DNA of 64,000 nucleotides from Sympetrum striolatum (Eukaryota; Arthropoda; Insecta; Odonata; Libellulidae). Positions within the stretch are counted from its first letter, which is position 1, and each line of letters opens with the position of its first letter. Where the stretch lies: assembly GCA_947579665.1 (NCBI GenBank), contig OX388350.1:35187393-35251392 (forward strand). The letters run 5' to 3'. The notes under the pieces are model-generated. The model saw only the letters and a list, made by a program, of their open reading frames with translations. It was not told the DNA's origin and did not search any database. Of this stretch, positions 12,839 to 23,059 are shown piece by piece. The position numbers and the translations under genes were made by a program.

Positions 12839-13184
12839 TATACTCGACTAATAGATGACCCGAATATAAGCGAGGCACCTAATTTCATCACAAATGCCGG
12901 AAAAACTAATTGACTCGTGTATAAGCTTAGGAATAACAACTCCTAACCCGATCATGCATGATTGTTTACAATCCAACAGCTCCCGACGGACGGCACGCGA
13001 TTGCAAAGAAATTTACAAAGAATTGTTAATTGAGAAACTGAGGAATTTAAAAGCCGATTTCCGGCTAGGGCAGACTTTTTCCACCGAATAACAGGTAAGT
13101 GGGACCCTCACTCAAATATAAGCAGAGGTGGGCTTTTTTGGCGTAGAAATTGTGCTTAAAAACTCGGCTTATTCATTTGTATAC
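12839..13184 (+). mobile_element. Family E non-autonomous DNA element
   Basis: Begins TATACTCGAC after a TA-repeat tract and contains ATATAAGCGAGGCACCTAAT; ends AAAAACTCGGCTTATTCATT and GTATA. The reverse copy at 20126-20522 shares both ends and the interior, including a GTGGGACC block and a GAGGCACCTAATTTTATCAC-type block. The right end can fold, since a GCTTTTTTGGC segment faces a GCTTAAAAACTC segment. No transposase is encoded. I have seen TCGAGTATAAGCC-type ends described as widespread in animal genomes, but I cannot assign a superfamily. Confidence 0.65.
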
Positions 13185-13189
13185 ACGGT

Positions 13190-13616
13190 CATTATGAGAT
13201 TCGAAACAAAATAGTCTTGGCGAAGGAAGCCTTCATGAAGCGAAGGGAATTGATGACCAAAGGTCTTGACAAAGGAATCAGGAAAATAACGGTGATTGGT
13301 TGGTTTGGAGTGTACTGGTTTATGGGTGCGAAACGTGGACTATAAGAAAAAGTAAGTTGGGTTGTCAGGAAAATATGCACAGAGATGCTGGAGATGGTTG
13401 GAGAGGAGAGGGTTTTAATCGAAGTGATTAAACGTAGACAAAAGAAATGGGCGGGTCAAATATTAAGGGGAGAGGGGTTGGTGAAGACAGAAATTGAGGG
13501 TAGAATTCAGGAGAAAAACAGAGGGGAAGACAGAGAAAGAATATGTTGGATGAAATGATGGGTGGGGTAAACTATAAGGAAATGAAGGAGAAGGCGTTGA
13601 ATAGGGATGTTTGATT
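13190..13616 (+). pseudogene. LINE 3' coding end, family with YGCETWT motif
   Basis: The segment reads VLVYGCETWTIRKS at about 13312-13353. In shifted frames it continues with a basic block matching KRRxKWVGQIL (about 13430-13465) and an IEGRIQ-like block near 13493. The opening bases (GAAGCGAAGGGAATTGATGA) are nearly identical to 25654-25673, joining this 3' end to the reverse-transcriptase fragment there. Other 3' ends of the same family are at 53528-53790 (minus), 54045-54495 and 61855-62425 (minus). Several frameshifts and stops make it a dead copy. Such post-RT domains are typical of several insect LINE clades. Confidence 0.75.
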
Positions 13617-13619
13617 GTA

Positions 13620-14585
13620 CTCATGATGATAATTCAAGTACCTACCATAGATACAAGCTAAGCTCACTGGCTACGGAAAATTACTAATTTGATTACCCTC
13701 GCTGAAGACATATTATTTTTAAAATAACCCCAATGGCTTCTCAAAATGTTTCCAGAATTCCTGAAGATCTCCCGTCCATGCTTTAGACAGACGAATATTC
13801 ATAGAGAGAATTTACATGATATTTGCACTTAATTCTCCATTCAAATTGCAATCGTGCGGCTACGAGTTATGCATCCTAAGGTAAGAGATCCATGGCTCTT
13901 TGGGTGTAATCCTACTTACGCCAGGCCGATAGCTAACAAAAGCGACTCTAAACGCGAAGAGGAGGCAAAGTAGTTTCCAAAGAGATAGCATAATGTAAGG
14001 AACTTCTCCTTACTTAATGTAACCAAAGATAAAACAATGTATTCAGATAAGGCAGGAACATACCACATATGATATACATATATATGAACACGATTATATG
14101 GGAATTAAAATAACGCCCATCAGCTAATGGCAGAGTGTTGCGTAACTAACCAGATACATTAACGGGTAGGAGAACATAGGCAAATTTCGAGTAGTTATTT
14201 GACTCGCTAAGGATCTTAATAGAGAAATATTACCATAAAGGATTAAAGATTTGAGCAATGGCTGCAAAATTTGAACAAAAACTGTTTAAAAAACACCCAA
14301 CTACAAGTCCCGAATGCAAAATTGGAAAACACCGACTGAAAATAACTCAAATTTATTTCGATCTTTTCTATTAAATTGTTTTTAATTCGGTGATTGATGG
14401 AAATAGATCTTTTTTATGATTGTATATTTTTTCCTTTACGTAACTCTATTAAGAGTGAAAGTATATTACTACCTAAAATAAACTTTAATTTAAGAAATTT
14501 ACAAAGTACACCAGGAATATTTTATTATAGAACTCATTGAGGAAGCCGTCACTTGGTGAAACTCCATTATGAAAATAATGGTGAT
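13620..14585. other. No recognised gene
   Basis: AT-rich sequence without long frames, repeat-family matches or paired inverted repeats that I can see. Confidence 0.45.
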
Positions 14586-14589
14586 ATAA

Positions 14590-14760
14590 ACTAAGATGAA
14601 ATTTCATTTCAAAATTTTATTTAGTCCGAGCGGCTTCAAATACTCGTTACTTATCGCCATGTCAAAACTAGTTGTGGAGAGGAGTTGTGGCCTGACTATA
14701 ACTTTGAGTAGTTGAAGCCAGTCGTATTGAACAAAATTTTGTGAAATTTCATCTTGGTTA
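14590..14760. repeat. Foldback repeat, 170 bp
   Basis: The outer arms (CTAAGATGAAATTTCA at 14591-14606 and TGAAATTTCATCTTGG at about 14742-14757) are inverted copies that continue inward through an AAAATTTT block. The inner arms GCGGCTTCAAATACTC and GAGTAGTTGAAGCCAG are also inverted. The centre contains ACTAGTTGTGG. The surrounding text (GGAAGCCGTCACTTGGTGAA) resembles the unit near 49150 (GGCCGTCACTTAGTGGAA). This suggests a small family of Penelope-like or foldback units. Confidence 0.6.
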
Positions 14761-15657
14761 TAATAATGATAATAATTATATTTCACGCAAGGAAATATTA
14801 CACATATATGAATAAGTTACAAGTGAGTGAAATGTAGGGATCCCCAGAAAATTTGTATGGGGATTGCCTTCACTTAATATAACAGCGATTGTTCGACAGC
14901 AGAAAATTAATTGTAAATAAAAAGACCCATTGGGCACAATAACAAAATAAATAATACTGAGATAAACACAAATAGAAGAAAATACAAACAGATATATACA
15001 CATATAAATATATTGCATATGTTTAGTGCTGAGTAAAGTGAGATAGTATAAACAATAAAGCAATAAATGTTAAGGTTACATAAGTTGTTTAAAATATTTA
15101 ACCCATTGGCATATCAGCCTAATAAACATACATGAAATAAACTTGAGTAGTCAGCTTGAGTCACAAGTATCACTTGCAAATCAAATATCGAGACATCACA
15201 TACTGTCCTCTCGACAAATTTTGGTTGGCAAGTGAAACATTTTGTGACAAAGATGTTGTCGATTTTGGCACGCACTCTCAAAAAGGTTTTTGTCCACCCA
15301 GGACTTGGGAGGACGTTTGCCACTCATAGTATTTCGACTTAGAGAAGAAAATGAGGGCATTTTTTCCATATTACACATTCAGCCAAGTAAGACTGATTCC
15401 CTCTTCAAAGATATTTTAGTTAATTGTAGAGGAGTTGCGGCTCAATTCAGAGCCTGGCTTGATGATTACTCAAAGTGTATGCTCATCATATAATCCGCTC
15501 AGTTTTATAGCCCCTAATGGTTTAATTTTAATATTAATATATATTAATAATATTTAATAATATTCAATAATTTTTCACTTCTTGTAGAAGGAGATGTTAA
15601 ACTTACTTTCCATCAAAATTAAATTACTTTTGAACATAGCTGATCCTCACAAAAATA

Positions 15658-16107
15658 CAGGGTGTCTGGGTAAAAACATATAATAATACAAAATGTAATG
15701 ACTTGAGAAGTAATTGAGATATTTATCAGTGGTTTGCTTCTACAAGTTCGGTAACTCAAAACGTTTTCTATGTTTGCTTGGTGATAGCACACCATGACAT
15801 TATACAGTAAATACGAGGGAATTCTTGGATCATAAGTTCCAAGATCGCTTGATTGGGAGAGGTGACATCGATTGCTTGACCCCCTAGAAACCCAGACATG
15901 AGGCTTCTTGATTATTTTCTGATTGCAAACGTTACGCCTGCAATGCTGCAAAACACTTGGAGAGAGTAAAACACAGATTAGATATCTATCTATCTATCTA
16001 GAGGTTTATTAACCGTATAAAAAAAATTTTGAGTTACTATATTTGTAGTATCAAACCACCAATAAATATCTTAATTAACTCTCTATACGTTTAACCCGGA
16101 CACCCTG
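15658..16107. mobile_element. Tc1/mariner-like long-TIR MITE with TA target duplication
   Basis: The ends are CAGGGTGTCTGGGTAAAA and, inverted on the right, CAGGGTGTCCGGGTTAAA. TA lies immediately outside both ends (15656-15657 and 16108-16109). Inverted similarity continues about 110 bases inward on both sides, through a GATATTTAT..GTGGTTTG block and a GTAACTCAAAA block. A 110-codon minus-strand frame in the interior has no transposase motif I recognise. The long arms and TA duplication fit a non-autonomous Tc1/mariner-type element. Confidence 0.8.
15984..16001 (+). repeat. (TATC)n microsatellite
   Basis: About four and a half tandem TATC units inside the right arm region of the TA-flanked element. 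They post-date or interrupt its right arm, because the left arm lacks them. Confidence 0.85.
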
Positions 16108-16119
16108 TATATTGCTGTG

Positions 16120-16560
16120 CATTTCTGCACGTAAACATGCGACAACTTTTCGCCGGCGCAATACTCGCATCCCGCGCTTTCGCCACCGCTTTAAATTTGC
16201 ATTTAATCCTGGCGGAGTACAGAGCGGGAGCCGCAATACCCAAGCGCGCAATTTAACTAATCTCGGGCAGGAGTTAAAAAGAGAGAAATCCGTCGCGAGG
16301 AGAACTTGGCTCGAAATGTGTGTTTTGAAGGCAGAGTAGGCCACGAGCACACTCCCTTGAGGGCGACCCCTGCTCTACGACAAACTATCCCCAACGCACC
16401 GCTGCGTCGTATTTCTGTGGAAGAGGGCTTACAAAACATTCACTGGGATTAAAAGCTCGCGGCTTCCATAGGCGCCAGAGGAAATCCCGGAAACAGAACA
16501 GAGCGGTTAATTTAACAATTGCGCGCTAAAACATTTTTAGTGCGGCCTCCTTACCTTCGT
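16120..16560. other. GC-richer repeat-free patch
   Basis: A clearly GC-richer stretch between a MITE and a SINE-like unit. It contains ATTTGCAT (16195-16202), a POU-octamer-type motif, followed by TTAAT. Open frames occur on both strands, so coding is doubtful. A conserved non-coding element is possible but rests on composition alone. Confidence 0.3.
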
Positions 16561-16599
16561 AGGAGACAATGCTGGTAGACCGAGTAACAATAACAAAAA

Positions 16600-16690
16600 G
16601 TGAAGCATGGTGATTAGGACTCGAGCCCCAGGTCTCCCACTTTCCAGGCAGGTGTTCTAACCCCTAAACTACCGAGTTGCGTCCTTCTCA
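16600..16690 (-). repeat. tRNA-derived SINE-like unit
   Basis: On the minus strand, GGTAGTTTAGGGGTTAGAAC (16654-16673) serves as the A-box region and GGGGCTCGAGTCC (16617-16629) as the B box. Their spacing of about 35-40 bases fits a tRNA-like promoter. The sequence resembles 11358-11425. No tail or flanking duplication could be defined. Confidence 0.55.
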
Positions 16691-16854
16691 CTTCTAAAAA
16701 CTGTATGCTTTGTGAGCAATAAAGCGGTGCACCAAACACGCAAAGTAATTTAATTTTGATGTAAAGTAACTTTAACATGGTTTGGGTCTAGAGTCGATTA
16801 ATGCATTGATTTATTTTAATGGAATCGGCCTTTAGAATTTCAACATTTCCGATA

Positions 16855-17590
16855 AAATAGTACGAGAAAACGAGCTAAGTATCAGGCCAAAGTTATCACA
16901 GAACTACACAGAAAAAAGGAACCGATAAAATTTCTATTTTTGAGTCTTCTCAATGTTTCAAGTATGGAAGCTAAAGAAAACTCAAACATTCCTTACTTGT
17001 AATAACTTGATCTGATTGTAAATGTGACAATTGTATGTACTCAAAAACAGAGGGTTTTCGCCGAGGGTGAGGGCAGCCTTGGGAATGCAAGAAAGCATTT
17101 CCAGGGGTGAAAGAGAAATTTCTATCATCGAACGATTTGGTTGTTAATCCATCAAATGAAATTTATGTTTTTTTCGAAAAGCTAAATAAGGAGATATTTC
17201 CTTACTGTATTCTTCTCCAATTTATTGGATCGAATAAGAAGATTTTCTGAAGACTTGATATACTCAACCTCTTTTCAACTACATTGCATCCTCCAAAATC
17301 CAGAAAATCCAAATTCCGAAACAACCTCAGACACCCATTATGAATTGAGTACACTCGACCAAATTTAGCTTTATAGAAGATGAAATTGTGAGGGAATGTA
17401 AGCAGTCTTGATCAAGCCTGATCTTCATGATGATGAAAAGCCTTGAGCATTTTCGACAAAACGGCACGAGAAAACGAACCGTACTCGGCCAAAGTTATGA
17501 GTTGGAACTTCGCAGTAAAAAATCCAAAAACATTTCGCCTTGAAAGCTCTCTCAGTTTTTTAAATATGGAAGCTGAAGTAAATTTAAGGT
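16855..17590 (+). repeat. Pair of diverged direct repeats about 603 bp apart
   Basis: Segments 16855-16985 and 17455-17590 share ACGAGAAAACGA, GGCCAAAGTTAT, a GTTTxAAxTATGGAAGCT block and their order. Identity is moderate. They may be two units of a decayed tandem array or duplicated subterminal regions. No coding potential is visible. Confidence 0.55.
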
Positions 17591-17599
17591 TATAATTAA

Positions 17600-18130
17600 T
17601 GGTTATAATGCTGTGCTTCTTCCAAAAACTGCATGATTAGTAATTGACAAGTCACGTAGATGCTGTTTTAGGCTTGTTTCTATATAATTATGTAATTCTT
17701 GTACAAAATATAGCTTTTTCAAAGCGCTTCTTATTTTTTATATTAATTTATGTTTGTTTTTTTGTATTTATATATGTTTATACTGTAAGTAGCTGGTTGG
17801 TATTCTGTATTTGCTCATACATTTTAAGCATTTAAAAATTCTAAAAATGATCGTTGAAAATACCTGCAAATGCTGTATGTAAACAGGCTACATTGAAAAT
17901 TGCTGTGCTTGCAATACTGCATTGTGTACGTAGAACTTTGAAATATTGTTTGAATTGAAAGTGGTATAGGTTAACTTCGCCAACTATCCTTGCGTCTTAA
18001 TGTGGCAATCTTACGTAATAGATACAGAAGTAAATATCTTGATGAATGGGATATTTTCATTTGTAATTTGGTATAAAACTTAATTTGCTTTTTAATTTAC
18101 CGCTTCTTTACTAATACTTCACGGAAAGTT
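17600..18130. other. No recognised gene
   Basis: AT-rich. A short hydrophobic frame (17644-17835) rich in F, L and Y reflects T-rich composition. Confidence 0.4.
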
Positions 18131-18330
18131 ATAATTATTATTATTATTATTAGGGGTCTTTATTATAGACGAGATTGAGACTAAAAAGTCTCCTCTTCCA
18201 TCTAACCTGTCGTTAAGTTGTTACATTATTATAAGTATATTACATGTATCAATGAAAATTAGAGGAAAATAGAAGAAAATGTGAGAAGGGATTACGGATG
18301 TAAAAAAAACTTAAGAAGGGCTGATTATAA
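18131..18330 (+). repeat. Family D repeat (antisense LINE-3'-end-like), partial
   Basis: An (ATT)n tract at 18131-18152 leads into a block with GAGATTGAGACTA, then AGTCTCCTCTTCCATCTAAC. The same order occurs at 61165-61260, 31245-31310 and, inverted, 36025-36090. A simple AAT-type tract at a fixed edge in all copies is what the 3' end of some LINEs looks like on the opposite strand. Confidence 0.6.
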
Positions 18331-18414
18331 ATGTGACCAAGCTGCTCTCTAATAAAAGAAAAAAACAAAAAAATCAATCGAATGCGCTGTTAATTTGGGG
18401 AACTCCATAATTAA

Positions 18415-18595
18415 ACACAAGGTAATAAAATAACTTTGCCAAAGCTCCATAACAATACCGGTTTCGACTAAGCACTAATCATCATCAGGCAGAGTTTTGA
18501 GTGTGCCTGATGAAGACTTAGTTTTCAGTCAAAGCCGGTAGCCTTATGGAATAAAAGTTGTGGAACTTTGACAAAGTTATTTTATCATCTTGTAT
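18415..18595. repeat. Foldback unit with two inward CTGATGA-hairpin motifs
   Basis: The arms (about 18415-18500 and 18505-18595) are inverted copies beginning ATAAAATAACTTTG. Each arm carries ACCGG plus CTGATGA. On minus, 18488 to 18461 reads CTGATGAT, a GATTA/TAGTC stem around a short loop, then GAAAC. On plus, 18507-18536 reads CTGATGAA, a GACT/AGTC stem, then AAAG. The layout recalls a hammerhead-ribozyme core, known from Penelope-like elements, but the base next to the stem is unpaired and the helix III side is unclear. Confidence 0.7.
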
Positions 18596-18609
18596 AATAA
18601 TGGAAGGCC

Positions 18610-18735
18610 GCTGAGAGTTGAAATATAAAATGAACGAAGCACCAGAAACCATCAAAGAACAATTAATGATGATAATATTCTTTGATGGTTTTTGGTGCTT
18701 AGTTGATTCTATATTCTTTATTATCTTGTATTTAA
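18610..18735. repeat. Foldback unit, AAGCACC hairpin, copy 1
   Basis: Arms 18637-18659 and 18678-18700 (AAGCACC..ACCATCAAAGAA) match inverted at about 22 of 23 positions, and weaker pairing continues outward through a GAATATAGAATC-type block. A second copy of the hairpin and its outer flank is at 33600-33720. It abuts the foldback ending at 18595. Confidence 0.7.
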
Positions 18736-18739
18736 AAAA

Positions 18740-19400
18740 TGCATGCTGGGTATGAAATATAATTAAAGCCTTTCCGTAGAATAGAAATAGAGAGGATCAA
18801 TTCAAAGAAATGCAATGCGTGGAGAGTCGTAAAAATGGCAATTACTTTAGAGCCGCATCATTAAAAATTCACTTCAAGCATTCCAAAAGGATCAAAGAAA
18901 ATAAGTGGAGGACATGAAGGCAAGTTGTTTCTGAAGAACTGCCAGGAATTGGGAATAAAGGTGAACAGAACTCGGTAGCTAACGACATCCGTTCTTCCAC
19001 TTCCGAGAGGTCATTGCCCCACCGGAGAAGCGTTAAAGATAAAAACATATGAGAGTGAAAAAATGTAACTCAACTACCGAGGATGGATTTTTTTATTTAA
19101 GAGGTTCGCATGAGATAAAGTCTTACAAAGTTAATAATCCTTGACCGATTTAGGGAAGGCTCAGCATCCAATTACTTAAGTCGTGAATCCACGCTGAAAC
19201 CATGCAGCGTGACATAATTGAAAGAAAAATGAAGATATGGAAATACTTCTCCTCGGATGTAATCGGCTGTTAAATTAAATTTATTTCTAGAATCCTTTTC
19301 TCTATGGATTATTTCTTCTTTCCTTCTATGGATTATCAATGAAAATAGAGCTCCACAAACCCTAACTTTTCCTAAAGCGAGGAAGTGCAGCCCCCAAATG
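18740..19400. other. No recognised gene
   Basis: Mixed composition with an 82-codon minus frame (19172-19420) lacking recognisable motifs. Confidence 0.4.
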
Positions 19401-19407
19401 CCTAGAG

Positions 19408-19445
19408 CAGGAGCGTCCAACCTTTTACCTCTAGAAGGCCGTATT
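19408..19445 (+). mobile_element. hAT-type end fragment
   Basis: CAGGAGCGTCCAACCTTTT followed by GGCCGTATTAAC matches the CAGGGGTC(T)CCAAACTTTT..GGGCCGCATTAAC pattern at the left end of the complete element at 26591. No matching right end was found nearby, so it is a truncated remnant. Confidence 0.5.
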
Positions 19446-19713
19446 AACTTCTATGAAGACATGAGCTGCAGATGATGTTATCGTTTTTCATTCATCAATT
19501 TTGAGGCTTCTCTTATAATAATTCCATCAAGACTTTCTTTTTTTACGAAATTATTTTTTTTCGTACATCTTTATAGAAGTGACTTATTAAACTAATATCT
19601 AATAAACCATTAGTACGTAATTTAATGTTCTAAAAAATCATTGATACTTCATAACTAAAATAATAGATGCTATCTGATGATGCTGTGCCCAGTCGATTAA
19701 CTATCTTCTAATG

Positions 19714-19765
19714 CAGAGGTGGCCAACTTTTCTGCATATAAGATATACTTTTTATCTTTATCTAA
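19714..19765 (+). mobile_element. hAT-type end fragment
   Basis: CAGAGGTGGCCAACTTTTCT resembles hAT terminal sequences. It is not identical to the end at 19408, so it is a different family or a diverged copy. No partner end is evident downstream. Confidence 0.45.
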
Positions 19766-19867
19766 AAGTTGTCGCGATCGACTTGTTTTCATAGGCGTAG
19801 TATAAGGGAGAAGAAGGGGTGGGATGTGAAATGCATACTATGTTTATACACTGTGTTTCAGTATAAG

Positions 19868-19950
19868 GTACACTCCTGGCCAAAATTAACGCAGCACCAG
19901 CCGTAAGGATCGCTAGGGAGGTGCTGCATTAATTTTGGCCAGGAGTGTAC
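19868..19950. mobile_element. 83-bp near-perfect palindromic MITE, TA-flanked
   Basis: Arms 19868-19898 and 19920-19950 are inverted and match at 30 of 31 positions, around a 21-base spacer. The terminal sequence is (TA)CACTCCTGGCCAAAATTAA, with TA at both outer edges. The TA target and the CACTCCTGGCCAAAA-like end fit a Tc1/mariner-derived miniature element reduced to little more than its two ends. The low arm divergence suggests a recent insertion or gene conversion between the arms. Confidence 0.85.
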
Positions 19951-20125
19951 ATTAACTCCTATGAATACTAGGGCACAGTATTATAGTGTATAATTAAAGT
20001 TAAGCATAACTGTAATCTTCATTTCGACTATTACGAACCTCACTAAAATCGATAGTTAACCATTCACTGTTAATGACGATTTACGTCAGAACCAGATTGA
20101 GTGAGCATCAAACCTTTAAATTACC

Positions 20126-20522
20126 GTATGCACTCAGGCAGAAGCAGAGTTTTCAGCATGTTTTTATGCTGAAAAAATTACCACCGGCTTATACTCTAGC
20201 GAGGTCCCACTTAACTGTTCTCTGGTAGAAAAAGTTTACCGTGGCCAAAGATCAGCCAGTAAATTGTAAATTGTTAGCCCTCTTTTCCATTAACAGAGTT
20301 ATTTAACTGTTTTTCTTTGAAATAAACATTCAAAAACATTTAAACAACTGATACTGATGTAATAGTAATATAATTGGTATCAATTTTTACTTTTACATTT
20401 GTCAGTAACTGCTGCATTTCCCACCCTAGGCTTATACTCGAGTCAATTAGTTTTCTCAGTTTATTGTGATAAAATTAGGTGCCTCGGCTTACATTCGTGG
20501 AGGCTTATACTCGAGTATATAT
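20126..20522 (-). mobile_element. Family E non-autonomous DNA element, reverse copy
   Basis: The end at 20500-20522 reads, on minus, TATACTCGAGTATAAGCC and then GGCACCTAATTTTATCAC. The other end contains a perfect hairpin TTTTCAGCAT/ATGCTGAAAA around 20150-20175 and CCGGCTTATACTC. It matches 12839-13184 throughout, including the TTAAGTGGGACC/GGTCCCACTTAA block. No coding capacity is visible. Confidence 0.7.
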
Positions 20523-20523
20523 G

Positions 20524-21605
20524 GTAAGTAAAACTGTAATATTCACTTCAGCTATAACGAGCCTTACTGTAAATGATAATTAACCATTTACTGGTATTTA
20601 AAATTATAATTTATCAAAGTATGTACCAGATAGATTGAGCTTGAAATCTTAAAATTAAAATTTATTATGACGCACTACATGCTGCACTGAACGCAAAATT
20701 GCTGTTGTACTTAATCTTCAGATTAGTTTATAAGCTGATTTGAGAAGACATTATATTATCTGGTAGTTAATAATACTTACGTTCATGTTCATCATTTCTA
20801 TTATCAGAGAAGCTTTAACTATCGGTTGCAATACTGTTTGATAAAGTTTTAAGTAAAGAGTTAAGTTAAATTCCATTTAACTATATATTATAATACCAGG
20901 CATCAGTGAGCTACAGATGAAGTACTTCGCTGCATTCTTAATGTTAAAAACGCACCTTTAATCTTAAATGCAATAGCTTCATTGTAATGATACTTAAAGT
21001 CTTGGTTTTTCATTTCCAACAGTATCATTACATTAAAATCTCTTTCTCATTTCTGCTTCCAGGCTCTAGGATAGGTAGATGAACCAAACTCTTAGTAAAT
21101 AATTAGTTTCAGAACCACGTCACATATTTTGGACACCCTTAGCGTAGAGTAATATATTAGGGCCTGTTTAAATCTGACGAAGATAAATATAATCGACCAT
21201 GACAACGACTCAAACGGATCGCTAAGCTTTTAATTTCACATCCAAAGCGAAAATGAGTATGATTAATTATTCATTCCAGGCATTGTTTCGTCACAGGATT
21301 CTAGGCGCAAAAAAGTTTGGTCGAATCCGCGGAATTTCTCGGAGAGATTAATTTGAGGAAGAAAGATTCTCGTGATTAATTGCTTGCTTACTTACAGTTT
21401 ACAACAAAGACCGAAATGAATTTCTAACTCAGGAGATACGAAATACACAATAGAGAGACTGAAAATGGGATCCCTCAAATTATTTTCGAGAGAAAGCTTT
21501 TCAACGTTTATTTTCAATCTCTAAAGTAATTTACAAGAATTTTATTTGGCTGTTGGTTGTAAAATTAGGAAAAGATGCAAAACAAGTTCTAAGGTGTAAA
21601 GGAAA
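20524..21605. other. No recognised gene
   Basis: AT-rich, with short frames only. I see no inverted repeats or family matches. Confidence 0.45.
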
Positions 21606-21610
21606 AAAAT

Positions 21611-21735
21611 ATTGGAACACGGCTGTTAATGAATTAGAGGTTTAAAAAGTGCGGCATTCCTTTCTTGATTTCTCGAACTACCGGGAAGTAAGAGGAGGAA
21701 TGCCGACAAAGACGGCTTTTGGAGATTTTAAGCTT
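21611..21735 (+). mobile_element. Family C element, internally deleted
   Basis: The left end TTGGAACACGGCTGTTAATG runs for about 37 bases. The sequence then jumps to the inverted arm: TTTCTTG..ACCGGG..GCCGACAAAGACGGC..GGAGATTTTA. Both outer arm identities are present but the middle of the left arm is missing, so this is a deletion derivative of copies such as 32552-32846. Confidence 0.65.
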
Positions 21736-22260
21736 GTAATACGTTCTACGGTTTAAACAAAGGCAGGCTTTACGCATTGCACGGTAGAGCGGTAAAACTA
21801 TCAGACAGAATAGGGAATATTACATAAACAGAAATTTCATTGAACCTATGCTTACTACAAGACATATGAAGTCAAATATAGTAAAAAAGAAATATATAAC
21901 ATCATCATTGATGAAATACCAAACTAATCTACAGGATGCAATGTTTACACGTTGCAAATGCAAAAATAAGATGATGCCTCCAAAAATTCAAGTAGACAAA
22001 CAATCTTAATTCGAAGATAACAAAATCTAAGGAATGATTCAAAGTGTTATAATAAGAACGACAGCTTATTAAGACATTATGGAAAAGAAACTCAACGAGT
22101 CATTACCCTAAAAGGAACACTTGATGGATGAAAATGATTTAAATTCCTATATTAAAGTATCTTCTCCGTGTTTTAAAGGTGGTTTATTCATACTCCGAAT
22201 CATGCTTACATGGTTATACTTCCATTTAGCCTCATTTATACACCCAAAATTCAATTCCAT

Positions 22261-23050
22261 TCATTAAATGAATTAATATTCACTTTTTATGATTATTATT
22301 CTAGGAATAATTGATTTGGTTACACAGTGGCTGTTTCTCTACTTACGATATTACTAATTAACAAAATCTGTCCTCCGCTAAGAAATGTATACTGTCGTTG
22401 CAAATAGATGACAAATCTGGGATGCGAAACTAAATTTCAAGCGTTAATAATTAAAAAAAAAGGCAAAATGAATACTAGATATTGGATGTATTGAATATAG
22501 ACATTTCATTAAATGACTAAAAATTCACTTTTTATGATTATTATTCTAGGAGTAATTTAATCAATCGACGAAGCCAATTCTTTTGGGATTCCATCCTAGA
22601 TGAGGAGAATTTTGCTAAGTTATTTCCCTTCTCACCTAGGATTAATTTATTAGATTACACGCAGAGCTAAGGATTGGAGGTTTATAATCTCCACTTGCCG
22701 TCTTTGTCGGCGTGCCTCGTCTAGTTCACCGGCATTCCGAGAAAATAAGAAGGGACACCACACGTTTTAAGATCTCCCAAAACATACTTCGAAATCGATG
22801 CTTTTATCTTCAGGAGTGATTATATCTACGTATTGAGTGTTCTTAAATAGTGCGATATCCTTTCTTGTTTTCTCCGAATACCGGTGAATGTGGAGAGACA
22901 CGCCGACAAAGACGGCTATTAGAGATTTTAAATCTCTATTTAATTAGCAGTCATTTTCCAAATTTTCTTTAAAGAAACCTGGGATGCGAAATTAAATTTC
23001 AAACGTTAATACTTTGAAATATGTAAAACGAATACTAGAGATAGGAGAAA
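22261..23050 (+). repeat. Local direct duplications around a family C insertion
   Basis: Segment 22261-22311 recurs at 22506-22556, with 29 consecutive identical bases in the core. Separately, 22417-22449 recurs at 22979-23011 with two differences and then weaker similarity to about 23050. The second pair brackets the family C element, so the region was probably duplicated before or during that insertion. Confidence 0.7.
22650..22975. mobile_element. Family C palindromic element, full form with spacer
   Basis: The left arm (GGTTTATAATCTCC..GCCGTCTTTGTCGGCGTGCC..ACCGGCATTC) and right arm (TTTCTTGTTTTCTCCGAATA..GCCGACAAAGACGGC..AGAGATTTTAAATCTCT..CCAAATTTTCTTT) are inverted copies of about 100-120 bases around a spacer of about 100 bases with TTCGAAAT and TTCAGGAGT blocks. 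No reading frame is maintained. The palindromic layout fits a MITE with long arms; the superfamily is unknown. Confidence 0.75.
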
Positions 23051-23059
23051 TGCTTAATG

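Noticed and set aside
15619..15951. 110-codon minus frame inside the TA-flanked element, as a transposase
   Set aside because: Part of it lies in the inverted arm, and no DDE/D motif or helix-turn-helix region is visible.
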